In this document: one piece after another, positions 52,252-64,000 of the stretch
Layout of the letters: each line of letters begins with the position of its first letter
Position numbering within the stretch: the first letter of the stretch is position 1
DNA from: Trichomonas vaginalis G3
Lineage: Eukaryota; Parabasalia; Trichomonadida; Trichomonadidae
Assembly: GCF_026262505.1 (NCBI RefSeq)
Contig: NC_067206.1
Location: forward strand, 29,093,896 to 29,157,895
Length of the DNA stretch: 64,000 bases
Direction of reading: 5' to 3'
Notes under the pieces: generated by a model
The model's database searches: none
What the model saw: only the letters and a program-made list of their open reading frames with translations
What the model was told of the DNA's origin: nothing
Program-made: the position numbers and the translations under genes

Positions 52252-54399
52252 ATGTCAAATGAAACAGCGTCTATGAGAACAAAACGCCAACTCATTATGC
52301 AAGCTCAAATAAGCACACATACAAACTTTTCAATACCTATTCTTAAGAATATGCTGTAGTCATTTGAAAGGGGTGACTTAAAACTTGACATTTAAAGCCC
52401 ATATGCATCAGATGGAGTATTCTCGTTTCAAGACAAGTCAGAGACATACTGTGGTCTGTATAAATACAACAAAAGGAACTTATAAACGAGAAACCTAGTA
52501 AATGATACTCTTTTGAAGCGAGATAGTTGACCAAAGCAAAGCTGACAAAGAAATGTTAGACGACTGCGGAATAGCAAAGAAGAAAAGAGCTAACAATGCT
52601 TGATGCAACATAAAGAACTACTCATCAGAACTAGCAGACAAAACATATGTTTGACAATAAAATTGTCCATAGTGAAGTGTAACAAGAGCTGAAGACAATA
52701 TTCTATAGAAAGAGCTCATATAGTCATATATTAAAACTCAATATAACCAAAGTCCTTAAGAACACATTAGAAGCAAAAGCAGATAAGCACTCATACACAT
52801 TTAGCTATGATATTCTGAACATTAAACTTACACTAAACCTTAGAACAGGAAAGTAGCGTTGGAACATGTACTACATTTATTATCTGTAAAACAGTAGACA
52901 GACTGAAACTATGAGCCTTGCGAAAAGAAAAGCCGATAAAACATATGTCCAATGATGACATATACAAAGTGATGATAGAACAAGAAAATATATTGAAACT
53001 ATTGTTGTGCTTTTCTGTCAATGAAGAAAATAAATATTATGATGGTTGGTACAGGTCCTTAAAAATAGGTAACAATTGCGGCATAAACTCATTACCTGCA
53101 TAAATACATGAAATGTCATGAAGTATAAAAAAGAAAATGAGTGCTACACAAGTTGTAAGTCATTAGACAAAGACATGCTACATCATAAACTTTACTAGTG
53201 TGCGAACGACGACAAAAGAAATAGTTTAGAAGTTTATGAAATCGGGTGCGACTATGATACACTTGCCTGCACCCACTCCAGCAACACATTATTTATGACT
53301 ATAGGGAAAGTGGACGACAGGAACACCTATACATGCTAACGAAAACTAAACCCTAACATGTAATATTTACGATTATCTTAAAATAAGATATAATGAATAG
53401 AAAAAACGGGAAAGTAAACTTATTATACAGATGACAGAACTAAAGTATTATAGGTCACAGTGCATGTTTACCTACCGTGAAAACATAAGGATTATATTCA
53501 TGTTTAAAAAATATTCTGACACACAAAAACAAGATAGAAACCGGTGAATAATGTTTGCAGCAATATATCACTTAAAGTTCAAAAGAGACATACTATGTAA
53601 TATCTCACTAATGGTTTGATTTAATTGAACCCAGTAAGGAAATTCTATTTATCCAATTCATGAGACAAGAGGTCCCAATAATGATTGGTTGTTGGTGCTT
53701 AAGGAACGAAAGTTAGGTCGTATCAGGTTTTGTATTTGGCAACACTCTTCATGAAGTAGAAGACAAGTGGGAAGTTAAAACGAATTTTCAGGTGAAAATT
53801 ACCTGCAACATCCAGCTACATTAGATTTAAAAGTAAATTGTCCAAGTCAGATTGCGCATAAGCATAGAGCATATTGGGAGTTGGTTCCAGAGATGACAAA
53901 AGAGGTAATGAGGATATGATGTTAAAGTACGGACGTAAGTTTGCTATAAATTGTGTACTCGAGATTGACACCTTCAGCGGAGAATGGAAACACTACACAT
54001 GTCGTTTCAGGATCATACACAAACAACGGGACAAATAAAGAATACACTGCACAAGTTTACATGACAGAGTTCTAACGCATTGTGTATATGCGAATGCTTA
54101 GTGTTCATTGTTCATACTTCCTTTAGCATGCCATGCGTCAGAAGTTGTCTTATTCATTTTTAAGGTCAACTGTCTTGTAGAAAGTATATTCCAGCCTTGA
54201 ACTTTGACAAGTTCCTTGAAACGAGGTCTGACATATCAGGGCTAGTTTTATCTTCTGGCTGGCAATCTGTAACATTTGCCATGTTTGCCGGGTAAAATTG
54301 ATAACATTCATCTATGTAGTACTTTCTTCTTATTTTTAGGAAACCGAATGTGAGTACCTGTCGTCCATTGGCATATCAATATTTTCATAATGGCGGGTT
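52252..54399 (+). pseudogene. Decayed tail-fibre and integrase remnants, copy C
   Basis: The start MSNETASMRTKRQLIMQAQ matches the fibre start of copy B. After that only scattered phrases match the fibre gene up to about 54060. Near 54345 a phrase on the minus strand (CGACAGGTACTCACATTCG) matches the integrase gene of B. Very many breaks. Confidence 0.6.
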
Positions 54400-54499
54400 N
54401 NNNNNNNNNNNNNNNNNNNNNNNNNNNNNNNNNNNNNNNNNNNNNNNNNNNNNNNNNNNNNNNNNNNNNNNNNNNNNNNNNNNNNNNNNNNNNNNNNNN
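54400..54499. other. Assembly gap (100 N)
   Basis: Exactly 100 N. Copy C probably ends within or before the gap, since the DNA after it matches no Maverick in the window. Confidence 0.99.
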
Positions 54500-56492
54500 A
54501 TAACTGGTGAAACTCTATTCATCAAGTTTCATTCAACATGGAACATTGCTTACGTGGCGTGACAATACATTGTTCAATGACGTGTTAAGGCAACGAATGT
54601 ACAACGGTTTTGTAAGCGCAGGGAAAAGGGCTCGCTTGCTGGCCTCCAGTGGCAGAGTCCTTTACCACTGGGCTGGCAAACCATCTCCGACTACTCCAGC
54701 TACTATGGTTTTTATTACCTTAAGAAGAATCAAACCACGTATGGTAAGTCCTCCGTTGTCAATTAGTCGAAATTGTTGTGTCGAAGAATTGGTGGGCGAT
54801 CTGTTTTGCCTGGATTTGCAGCACACAAGGAGAATAAGACCATGACGGCTGGCTGTGTGTTCCCGCAGTCCAGGGAAATTCGAGAAGATGCGGAATATCC
54901 TCGCAGAACTTAGGCGCCCGAGAGGGTCTGTTTTGGGCCTAAAGTAATCAATCCCGCCTCTCTGACACGCGCCGTGTGAACTCATGTCTGGGATTGTAAA
55001 GTTGATGCCCTGTTCGCGAATTGACTTTATTTTTAAAGCCATTTGGCGAATGCTCTTCTAGGAAGCTTTTAATGCTGGCTTCATTGTGGCATAAAGGCTT
55101 ATATCTAGGCTCGCAATAAGCCTGCAATGATATCTTCTAACTAAGGTCATTACAAGTCCAACTGCTTGCTGAGTATTCTCAAGCTTGGTGTCTCAGCAGG
55201 AACGTAAGTTGGGCATGGGATAAAAATTTGCACTTATAAATCTTTAAAATCATTTTCGCTGTTTTTTTCGATGCATGCACGAAGCTGCCCTTAGAACTAA
55301 TGTTTCATACATTCGGCAGCAGTAATGTAAAGTCTTCCTTTGTCTGATTGATTAGGCTCATTCTCATAATAGCCGATCGTAGTGAAACATTTTTCCACAC
55401 TTTGTTTCCAAATGTTTCAGGAGTTTGGATGGATATTTCGTCTTCTTAGAATGGAATGACCTCATCATATGAGCATGCAGGAGTCCCATGGCAGTCATAA
55501 TAAAAATAAAGCCTTTTTTTGAATATATTCCAATTTTTAAATGATATTTTCAACAGGGTTAAATATAAAATAAAGAAATAAAGATGTAATTATTAAATAT
55601 TTAATTTAAATTTGAACACCGTGATAAATATTTTTTGGCATTGTCTATTAATAATGAAAATAAAGTTATTTTCAATGAAAATTGTTCTGTGCAAATTTTA
55701 TTTGCACTTTTGACCTCATTTTTTCCGTAATTCATTTTTACTTTTAATATTTTAGATCTTCATAATATCATTTGAAAAATTAACATAAATAAAAAAGTCA
55801 AGTTATCAATTCACTTTTTCCGCTAATTCAAAAATCCAAAAATATAAATAATAATCTTTTTTATCAAATATTATTATTTATATTCTATGAAAAATGAGGA
55901 GTCCGGAAATTTTCGATTCACCGTAACTCAATTTTTACGGGACAAAGTGGAGTAAAACTATTCAAAATACGGAAAAATGGTGTAAATAATGATTTTAACG
56001 GTAAAATCACGGAAGCTCCGGCGGAAGAATATATGTGCCTATATGAATTATACAAAATGAATCAAACCGCATTTTAAAAGATTGTTCTGTATTTAAAATG
56101 CATTCGGGAGATTTATTGTTTGAGAAACATTACCGAAATTTGCCGATTTTACAAAAAATGATTTACAAGCATATATTTTTTTTTTTTTTTTTTTTTTTGT
56201 TATAAGGCTTTAAATCTTTAGAAATGTTGACCGGGTGACGGAAATCCATGGTAACCAACGCGGGTTCCGTTTGGAATGCCATTTATCAGTGATAAATGAA
56301 ATATTACAATAACATCTTGATTTAATTCAGCGAGATATTTTTTGGCAAATAAATTATTAGATCTAAAATGATTTTCGGAAAGGCATGAATCTTTAAATAT
56401 GCTTTAATAGCAAATTATATCAAATATAAATTAATGCCTAGATATTACGTTTGACGTTGAATTTTTCCGATGTCAAAATTAGAAAACACTTT

Positions 56493-56496
<4 letters not shown>
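54500..56496. other. Host-like DNA with a GC-richer island, no confident gene
   Basis: The first 550 bases (to about 55050) are near 50 per cent GC, well above the surroundings. The minus strand is open over 54662-55042 (126 codons, with GACQRGGIDYFRPKTDPLG), and related-looking frames with stops continue upstream. I do not recognise it. Near 55300 on the minus strand a short segment (KGRLYITAAECMK) resembles the start of the broken gene at 48890-49260. From 55500 the sequence is AT-rich with poly-T near 56175 and shows nothing else. Confidence 0.5.
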
Positions 56497-56523
<27 letters not shown>

Positions 56524-56659
56524 TAGTGGGGGGCTTCAAAGGGGCTGCGGCCCGCTTCTAGCCCAAGAAGATGTTTAGTATAAATGAAGTTTTTATTCGG
56601 AAAATGTTAGTCTTCTTGGTCGAAACATTATATAATGTTTTCACTTTTCACAAAATTAA

Positions 56660-57310
56660 TATGATTTTCATGTTTTGTAACGACTTCTTCGTAAATGTTT
56701 TTGTCAAGCTTTTCGTAATGTTTTGTCAAGACTTCTTGTAAATGTTTTGTCCAAGACTTCTTCGTAAATGTTTTTGGTAAGACTTCTGCGTAAATGTTTT
56801 GTCAGACATTCTTCGTAAATGTTTTGTCAAGACTTCTTCTTCGTAGATGTTTTGTCAAGACTTCTTCGTAAATGTTTGTCAAGACTTCTTCGTAAATGTT
56901 TGTCAAGACTTCTCGTAAATGTTTTGTAGACTTCTTCTTCGTAAATGTTTGTCAGACTTCCTTCGTAAATCCGAACAAAAATATTTTTAGGTGAAGAGGT
57001 GAGATTTCACAACTGTTTTTTCACCCTCATTTCTCAGCGCGCTGCTTGAATTTTTCAAATGAATTTACACCAAAAATATATTCTTAGGGAAGAGGTAGAT
57101 TTCACCTGTTTTTTTCACACTAATTTTCACCCTCTTGAATTTTAGCACGCAAAAATATATTTTAGGTGAGAGGTGAGATTTCCACCTGTTTTTTCACCTA
57201 AGATATTTTTGTCCTGATTAACGAAAAGAAATCTCACAAAGTCTTACGAAGATTTCAAAAGTCTTACGAAGAAAGTCACAATAAAGTCTTTACGAGAAGT
57301 CACAATAAAC
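56660..57310 (+). repeat. Sub-terminal tandem repeats of copy D
   Basis: About twelve degenerate copies of TTTTGTCAAGACTTCTTCG with TAAATG, followed by three copies of a module containing GGTGAGATTTCACCTG and TTTTTTCACC, then inverted versions of the first module. The first module is the one in the terminal regions of copy B. Confidence 0.75.
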
Positions 57311-57344
57311 ATCTGTCAAAAGCCGCTTTTTAACTTCACTTAAA

Positions 57345-60300
57345 ATGCCACGTAAGCTACGTAAGAATATACGTAAGAGGAAGAGAGCATTGAAACATCC
57401 AATAGTAAAACTGACACCCACAACAACAGTTGCAACAACAAATTATGAATGACCCACTATGTTGCAACAAATGTCAAGCAATCCTATGCTTTTAAACCGA
57501 GTTGTTGTGCACAGAGTGGAGGTTTAAGAGCGGCACTTTTAGCGAAAATGGCAGGCTATGGTGGAGCTGCAGACGGAACAGATAATAACCCTCAAAGTCA
57601 AATGAATTTGAGTTCACTCAAAAATCAAATAACAGATGTCAAAAAGTCAAACATAGACATACAGAAGCAAATAAGTGAAAACGAAAAAGAACTAGAATAT
57701 GACAGACACACAAAGAAACTCAATGAGTTAAACGTAGAGAAAAAGAAGAAAGAAGAACAACTGAAAGAACTAAGTACAGAGGAATATGCGAAAAAGTGTC
57801 AGAAAAAGCAGCAGAAGTAGCAAAATGGAACAAGATGTCAATAAATTTGAAAAACCATACTACTCAATAATAATACTGAAGATGAAAGAGATAAAACAAA
57901 AAGCCCTGAAGACATATATGGATACGATGAGTATAAAAAGGAAGTTGAAGCAATTAAAGGCAGAAAAACTTTTACAGTTGCAAAACCAAACCGTACAGTA
58001 TGAAAACTTAGCACAAGAAAGTAAAAATAACGACGCAGCCATGCAAAAGGCAATGAAAAGCGCAGAATATATAAAAGCTAACAATGACTGGTTAGATGCC
58101 CAAGCCAAGCTAAAGCAGCCCAACTCATAGGGTCAATAAGGACAAAAATACAAGCGGATGAAGACAGTTCAAATGAAGCTTTAACAATGCTGACTTTAAG
58201 AACGCCTTCGAAGCTCTTCATAGTAAGGTGAAACAAGTGAACGACTTCTCATCTGAAAGAAACTGAAGTCTGAAGGTTTCGACAAAGAGTTAAAAGAAGT
58301 AGCACAAAATATGACGAAAATAACAGATGCAGCAACGAGACAGGCAGTTCAAAGTGCCTATGACGCCGTTAGAGCAACTGTTTGTGAAAAGTCAAGAAAA
58401 AGAGTTACAACAGACCAAAACAGACCTAGTAAATGCTTTCTTAAAAACGAAAAGTCAGGTAGGACATTACGCTGCAGATGGAACATATGTGCCAGCTGGT
58501 GGAACTTATATACCACCAAACCCTCAAAGAGAAGCACCTGCACCAGGACTACCTAAAACATTTACATCGTCACATGGACACAAGACACAGGCATGCACAA
58601 CAACACAAAACAAGTCAAACCCACAACACACTCCACAACCAAGCACAACAACCAACAGTTCAAAACCCTGCACAACAACACATCACGCAAACAAGCACGC
58701 ACAAAAAAAGGAAGGACATAAAAGAAGTAGAGAACAAGGAAACCAAGAATTCTTAAAAATGCTTAAAGAAGAGTGTGGTTTCCCAGATACTGTTGACTTT
58801 AGTGACAGATATAAAGAAGCTATTGGAAAGTTCAAGGATGGAAATACTGACCCGAACCTATTTAGCTTTATGGCTCAGCACAAAACGGATATAATCTCAA
58901 ACCTGGAAAATACAAGCTCGCTAAGGGATATGATTTAATAGCATATCATCCAAATGACATGGATAGAATTTACTCCGAGATATTTGATGTCAGAGCTAAA
59001 TGACAATTCAACTTTCGTCATGAAACGCGTAAAAAATAGAGACGGAACGAAAGAAACAAAAGCTTATGAATGCGGATGACGTAGATAGGAAATTGTTGAA
59101 AACGGTCTCGGAATATATGAAATGCCAGCAGATGAGGTACAAGAAACTCCACAGGAAGAAGTTCAGATACAACCAGACATGGAAGAAATAGTTCAGCACA
59201 ACAGCTAGAAGAGCCTGAAGGAAACGAACAAGTCCTCCTTTGGAAACTAACTTCACAGAACTAGATGAAGATTTGGAACAGCCGAAAAATCTTGACCCTC
59301 AACAAGAGTATGCGGAGAATATGGAATATTTCCAAGAGTCTAAAAAAAATTCGGCTGACATAGTAGAAGAATATCGAAAAATGTTTGCCGACATACAAAA
59401 GACTCCAAGCACCAGATGAAAATATCTCAGCATAGAATGGAAGAACTGAAAAAAATTGTACACAATACAACAACCCTTTTTACTTACGAGCATTTTAACG
59501 TTCAATCTTCGGATGAACTCGGTGAAAATAAAAGGTAAATTTCAAGAAAACATATAGAAATGAAACATTGTTTAAAGTTCATTCAGAACCTAACCAAGAT
59601 GGAAACAAACCTACTTTTGTTTCTGCAGACGATGGAACTACAATGAGATGGGGTCATAAAGCTAACCCGGATAGGTGGTTCATAAACTTACAACCACAAT
59701 TCCAAGAAGTTGTAGACGCAATGGAAGTCAATGGTGAACAGATATAGCTGGTATTTTAAGCGCGGCTTTAATGCCATTGAAAGATATGAAACATGCAGAT
59801 ATTTGGACCAGTATGAAATGAACATGGCTGATGGAAATATAACACCTGACGTTCTAGAAACATTTATCTCAAAGAACTACACAGAACCATAAAGATGGTA
59901 ATATTTGGTGAAGAGTTTAGAAAGAAAGTTAGGGAGAGAGAGAAGGAAGAGAACCTATTGTACATGACACCTTGCAAACGAAAGTTTACAAAAATGTCAT
60001 AAAAACTTACTTTGCAGACAATGAACGAAAGGGATGAATATTTAAGAAAACTCAAATGGACAGTACCAAAATGAAATGTTAGTATTGAAAAACATGTTCC
60101 TTGACAAAATAAAACCAACTACAGAAATAACGACGCAAGACTGAAAGATTGGGTAAAAGCTTTCCATTCACAAAAGATATTTGGTAACATGGAAAGAAAA
60201 CCAGAATGGCTAAAAAAACATATATTTGGAAACGAGCTATTCCATATGGACAGGCACTGTTTGAAGAGCTTGAACCGGAAACTCAGGAAAGATCATGCAA

Positions 60301-60531
60301 ACAATACGCGAAGACTCAAATACAGACTATGACAAACTCTTTCTAGGATATAGGTTACCTGAGATGGGCGACCAGAGAGCAAAAGGCAAAAAGGACATGG
60401 GAAATTTGCAACATACTAGATGACATAATGCAAAGATGCAACAACTTCAAGCAGAGGGCAATGAAGGAAAAAAGAAGAGTTAAAAACTCAGTCAGAAAGA
60501 AAGTAAAGCTTGGTCAGTGGGTTCTATTATG
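57345..60531 (+). pseudogene. Large unidentified Maverick protein, copy D (broken)
   Basis: Collinear with 23946-27171 of copy B over its whole length, starting with the same basic MPRKLRKNIRKRKR stretch and ending before the capsid start. The proline/glutamine/histidine linker differs most between copies. Many breaks. Confidence 0.65.
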
Positions 60532-60571
60532 ACATATAAATCCAACTATTCTATATTTTTACTCATATGAA

Positions 60572-62058
60572 ATGTACGCCGCTCAGAATATAACGCCAAC
60601 AGTTTTGGATGCATTGAATGGAAATGTTTCCGAATGGTATAACGAATGCGACAATGCCATTAGAAGGTCAGAAATAGTTCCTGGAACTTACGAATATACA
60701 ACTGCTGTTTCTTATGGAAACGTAGGTGAGTTTGAGAAGGTTCTTCAACAACAGTAGATATTGCTGGCGACAGGTTAATATTATTTCTATTGACAACTCA
60801 TTCTTATACGTGGAACAAGACATTGAAATAAAACTTCCCAAGTTGTCTGACAAGAAAGGTTGCAATGAATTTCTATGTCGGATACCAATATCTCCAGAAG
60901 TTTTCATGGGATATAAGATATATTCTAACTCTGACTTAGTTCAAACAGTAACATGGGCAAACTATGAATGGTTCGCTTTGAGAAACTCAGTACAACCACA
61001 AGCTAGAGAACAAACAGACCAGTTGCAACTATTGAGAAAATAAGAAGACTTGACCCTAACGTTCCAGGAGTTTATGTTAACTTCTTGGTCAATGGAAATG
61101 CTGCCAGCAAAGTAAACTGAAAACTTAGAGTTCCTTTGTCATCTTTCCTCATCTTCAGTTTTTAAGATACTTGCCAAACTGGCAGGAAAAAATTCTATCG
61201 AACTACTCCAACAAAAATAACTTAGTCATTGCACCAACACAAGACCCATTCACTCTACAGAACGTAAGGGAACAAATAAAACGTCATTCGCCGAACTTTT
61301 GCAAAAACAAAGTTGACTTAGACTTTGGTTTCTCAAAACCTCAACACTGAAGTAAACTATTATTTCAATGCTGCTGGAGATCTTGGGACCCAGTTAAGTT
61401 TACATGCGAAAAATTTGAATGCAAGAGAATAGAAAGCAGACTTGCAGTCTATATGTTGGACCCAGATATTTCAAATGCTTAGCTGCAAATATATTGCAGT
61501 TCCACTTATGTTCCCTATACACCAAATATCTGTCAAAGACTTTGCAGGTGAAGTTGGAACCAAAGTGCTGACCCAGGTGCAAGAACGATATTGCTTAACA
61601 ACTGCAATGAAACATGCAGATACTATGTTTGTACTGTTCAGACAACTATAAATGACTATTCTCGTTTACTACAACGGTATTAATATCATATAAACATAGA
61701 TGGCAAATATATCCAAGAGAAGATATTCTAACAGTTGAGGATATGAGGTCATACAACTTGACATTAGATGCTATGAACTTTAACAACAACTTCACAACAA
61801 CCATTAACCCTGAAATGCAAAGTCTATTATGCCATATGTGAAAGTATGGACTCATACAGAGAGTCAAAAAACTCAATATACAAATGGAGACCGTTAAACT
61901 TTTGGCTTGGCATTCCATTTGCTGACTCAGAAGACTTTATGGGTGGTATTTCAACTGTTGGTACTGTTCAAATACAATATACTGGTGACAGAGACGTCCA
62001 GATGAATTGAAAGCAAAGAAGTTTACAAAACCAATAGCACTTTCACGGAAGGTATGCT
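60572..62058 (+). pseudogene. Maverick major capsid region, copy D (broken, partial)
   Basis: Matches 27204 to about 28720 of copy B and has the same TTTTTACTCATATGAAATG start motif. Around 61080 it carries a variant phrase (CTTCTTGGTCAATGGAAATG) absent from B and D'. Many breaks. Confidence 0.6.
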
Positions 62059-62122
62059 TCAAACTAATGCCTTTTTCCCGAGAAGGGTTTGAGAAAATAT
62101 CTCCCTCAAGGATGATATTTAG
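62059..62122. other. Spacer at the centre of a Maverick inverted duplication
   Basis: About 64 bases between two head-on capsid regions. It matches neither arm. The capsid matches on both sides stop at nearly the same point of the gene. Confidence 0.6.
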
Positions 62123-64000
62123 AAGAGCATCTTCCGGTGGAAAAGTGCTATTGGTTTTTGTAAACTTCTTTGCTTTCAATTTCATATTTTGGACGCGTCT
62201 CTGTCACCAGTATATTGGTATTTGTACAGTACCAACAGTTGAATACACATACCACCATAAAGTCTTCTGAGTCAGCAAATGGAATGCCAAGCCAAAAGTT
62301 TGAACGGTCTCCATTTGTATATTGAGTTTTTTGACTCCTGTATGAGTCCATACTTTCACATATGGCATAATAGAACTTTGCATTTCAGGGTTAATGGTTG
62401 TTGTGAAGTTGTTGTTAAAGTTCATAGCATCTAATGTCAAGTTGTATGACCTCATATCCTCAACTGTAGAATATTCTTCTCTTGGATAATATTTGCCATC
62501 TATGTTTATATGATATTTAATACCAGGGTTGTAGAAACAAGAATAGTCATTTATAGTTCGTCTGAACAGTACAAACATAGTATCTGCATGTTTCATTGCA
62601 GTTGTTAAAGCAATATCTGTTCTTGCACCTGGGTCAGCACTTTGGTTTCCAACTTCACCTGCAAAGTCTTTGACAGATATTTGGTGTATAGGGAACATAA
62701 GTGGAACTGCAATATATTTGGCAGCTAAAGCATTTGAAATATCTGGGTCCAACATATAGACTGCAAGTCTGCTTTCTATTCTCTTGCATTCAAATTTTTC
62801 GCATGTGAACTTAACTGGGTCCCAAGCATCCAGCAGCATTGAAATAATAGTTTACTTCAGTGTTGAGGTTTGAGAAACCAAAGTCTAAGTCAACTTTGTT
62901 TTGCAAAAGTCGGCGAATGACATTTTATTTGTTCCCACTACTTCTGTAAGAGTGAATGGGTCTTGTGTTGGTGCAATGACTAAGTTATTTTTGCTTGGAG
63001 TAAGTTCGATAGAAATTTTTCCTGCCCAGTTTGGCAAGTATCTTAAAAACCTGAAGATGAGGAAAGATGACAAAGGAACTCTAAGTTTCAGTTTTACTTT
63101 GGTTACTGCTGCTGCAGTTGTCCAGAAAGGTTCAACATAAACTCCTGGAACGTTAGGGTCAAGTCTTCTTATTTTTCTCAATAGTTGCATACTGGTCTGT
63201 TTGTTCTCTAGCTTGTGGTTGTTGAGTACTTTTCTCAAAGCGAACCATTCATAGTTTGCCCATGTTACTGTTTGAACTAAGTCAGAGTTAGAATATATCT
63301 TATATCCCATGAAAACTTCTGGAGCATATTGGTATCCGACATAGAAAATTCCATTGCAACCTTTCTTGTCAGACAACTTGGCAGAAGGTTTTATTTCAAT
63401 GTCTTGTTCCACGTATAAGAAGAGTTGTCAATAGAAATTATATGAAACCTGTCGCAAGCAATATCTACTGTTGTTGAAGAACCTTCTCCAAACTCACCTA
63501 CGTTTCCATAAGAAACAGCAGTTTGTATATTCGTAAGTTCCAGGAACTATTTCTGACCTTCTAATGGCATTGTCGCATTCGTTATACCATTCGGAAACAT
63601 TTCCATTCATAGCATCCAAAACTGTTGGCGTTATATTCTGAGCGGCGTACATTTCATATGAGTAAAAATATAGAATAGTTGGATTTATATGTCATAATAG
63701 AACCCACGTGGACCAAGCTTTACTTTCTTCCTGACTGAGTTTTTAACTCTTCTTTTTCCTTCATTGCCCTCTGCTTGAAGTTGTTGCATCTTTGCATTAT
63801 GTTCATCTAGTATGTTGCAAATTTCCCATGTCCTTTTTGCCTTTTGGCTCTGGTCGCCCATCTCAGGTAACCTATATCCTAGAAAGAGTTTGTCATAGTC
63901 TGTATTTGAGTCTTCGCGTATTGTTTGCATGACTCTTTCCTGAGTTTCCGGTTCAAGCTCTTCAAACAGTGCCTGTCCATATGGAATATGCTCGTTTCCA
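62123..64000 (-). mobile_element. Maverick/Polinton half-copy D', opposite orientation
   Basis: From 62123 the capsid region is read on the minus strand back to its start at about 63653, followed from 63682 by the C-terminal part of the large protein region, which runs off the window. It resembles copy B more closely than copy D does and has only a handful of breaks. It shares B-type bases where D differs, so it is a separate copy, not the mirror image of D. Confidence 0.8.

Larger units (their letters stand above)
49525..54399. mobile_element. Maverick/Polinton copy C, methyltransferase end
   Basis: The copy is entered through the end that is on the right in B. After the A-run and GGTAGTGGGGCTTCC come the methyltransferase, the 43-residue membrane protein, two small proteins, the family P protein, a decayed tail fibre and, at about 54340, a minus-strand remnant of the integrase. 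The gene order and relative strands are those of B read backwards. The first half is open and looks recent, the second half is heavily broken. The far end is lost at the assembly gap. Confidence 0.85.
56497..62058 (+). mobile_element. Maverick/Polinton half-copy D
   Basis: Opens with an A-run and GTAGTGGGGGGCTTC, a further variant of the terminal repeat with its hairpin (AGGGGC and GGCCCGCT arms), then a remnant of the 1556-2437 gene, TTTTGTCAAGACTTCTTCG-type tandem repeats (56680-57300), the large unidentified protein region and most of the major capsid region. It ends inside the capsid region at about 62058. It is close to copy B in sequence but has dozens of breaks. Confidence 0.85.

Noticed and set aside
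54600-54680. tRNA-like segment on the minus strand (CCCAGTGGTAAAGGACTC)
   Set aside because: It resembles a D-arm but I could not find a matching acceptor stem or T-loop.
62000-64000. Pure assembly palindrome
   Set aside because: The two arms differ by substitutions, with one arm closer to copy B, so they are two copies.

Overview
The window looks like a repeat-dense contig from a trichomonad, most probably Trichomonas vaginalis or a close relative. The evidence is a Tvmar1-like mariner with a D34D catalytic pair, several giant Maverick/Polinton elements, AT-rich intergenic DNA, and an intron-less Rab11-type GTPase whose start codon follows a TCACA initiator by a few bases, as is usual in this organism. 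Two runs of exactly 100 N (11705-11804 and 54400-54499) are assembly gaps.

Layout. 1-523: 3' part of a mariner, inserted at a TA in a Maverick capsid gene. 524-1313: that Maverick fragment (copy A). 1466-11704: a second Maverick (copy E), recognisable on the left and heavily decayed on the right. 11849-20940: about 144 units of a 63-bp G-rich minisatellite. 20941-22909: AT-rich DNA with no gene seen. 22916-46755: Maverick copy B, 23.8 kb, with both terminal inverted repeats and a 6-bp target-site duplication (TCATTA). 46762-48681: host DNA holding the only clear host gene, Rab11. 48682-49529: a perfect 173-bp inverted repeat around a small open region. 49525-54399: Maverick copy C, entered from the end that carries the DNA methyltransferase. 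54500-56496: host-like DNA with a GC-richer island. 56497-64000: two Maverick half-copies (D and D') facing each other across a spacer of about 64 bp.

The Mavericks are treated as fossils. Copy B is complete end to end but several of its genes are broken. Its parts are an unidentified large protein, major capsid protein, minor capsid (penton-like) protein, a D5-like superfamily 3 helicase, an A32-like packaging ATPase, KilA-N and T5orf172 proteins, a membrane-active-type small protein, a retroviral-type integrase, a phage tail-fibre-like protein and a Dam-like adenine methyltransferase. I see no protein-primed DNA polymerase B and no adenain-type protease in B. Many of its genes share a short upstream motif, TTTTTA(C/T) about 10 bases before TAAATG-like starts, and three divergent gene pairs start exactly 18 bp apart. 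The terminal repeats carry a hairpin whose stem sequence differs between copies while its pairing is kept.
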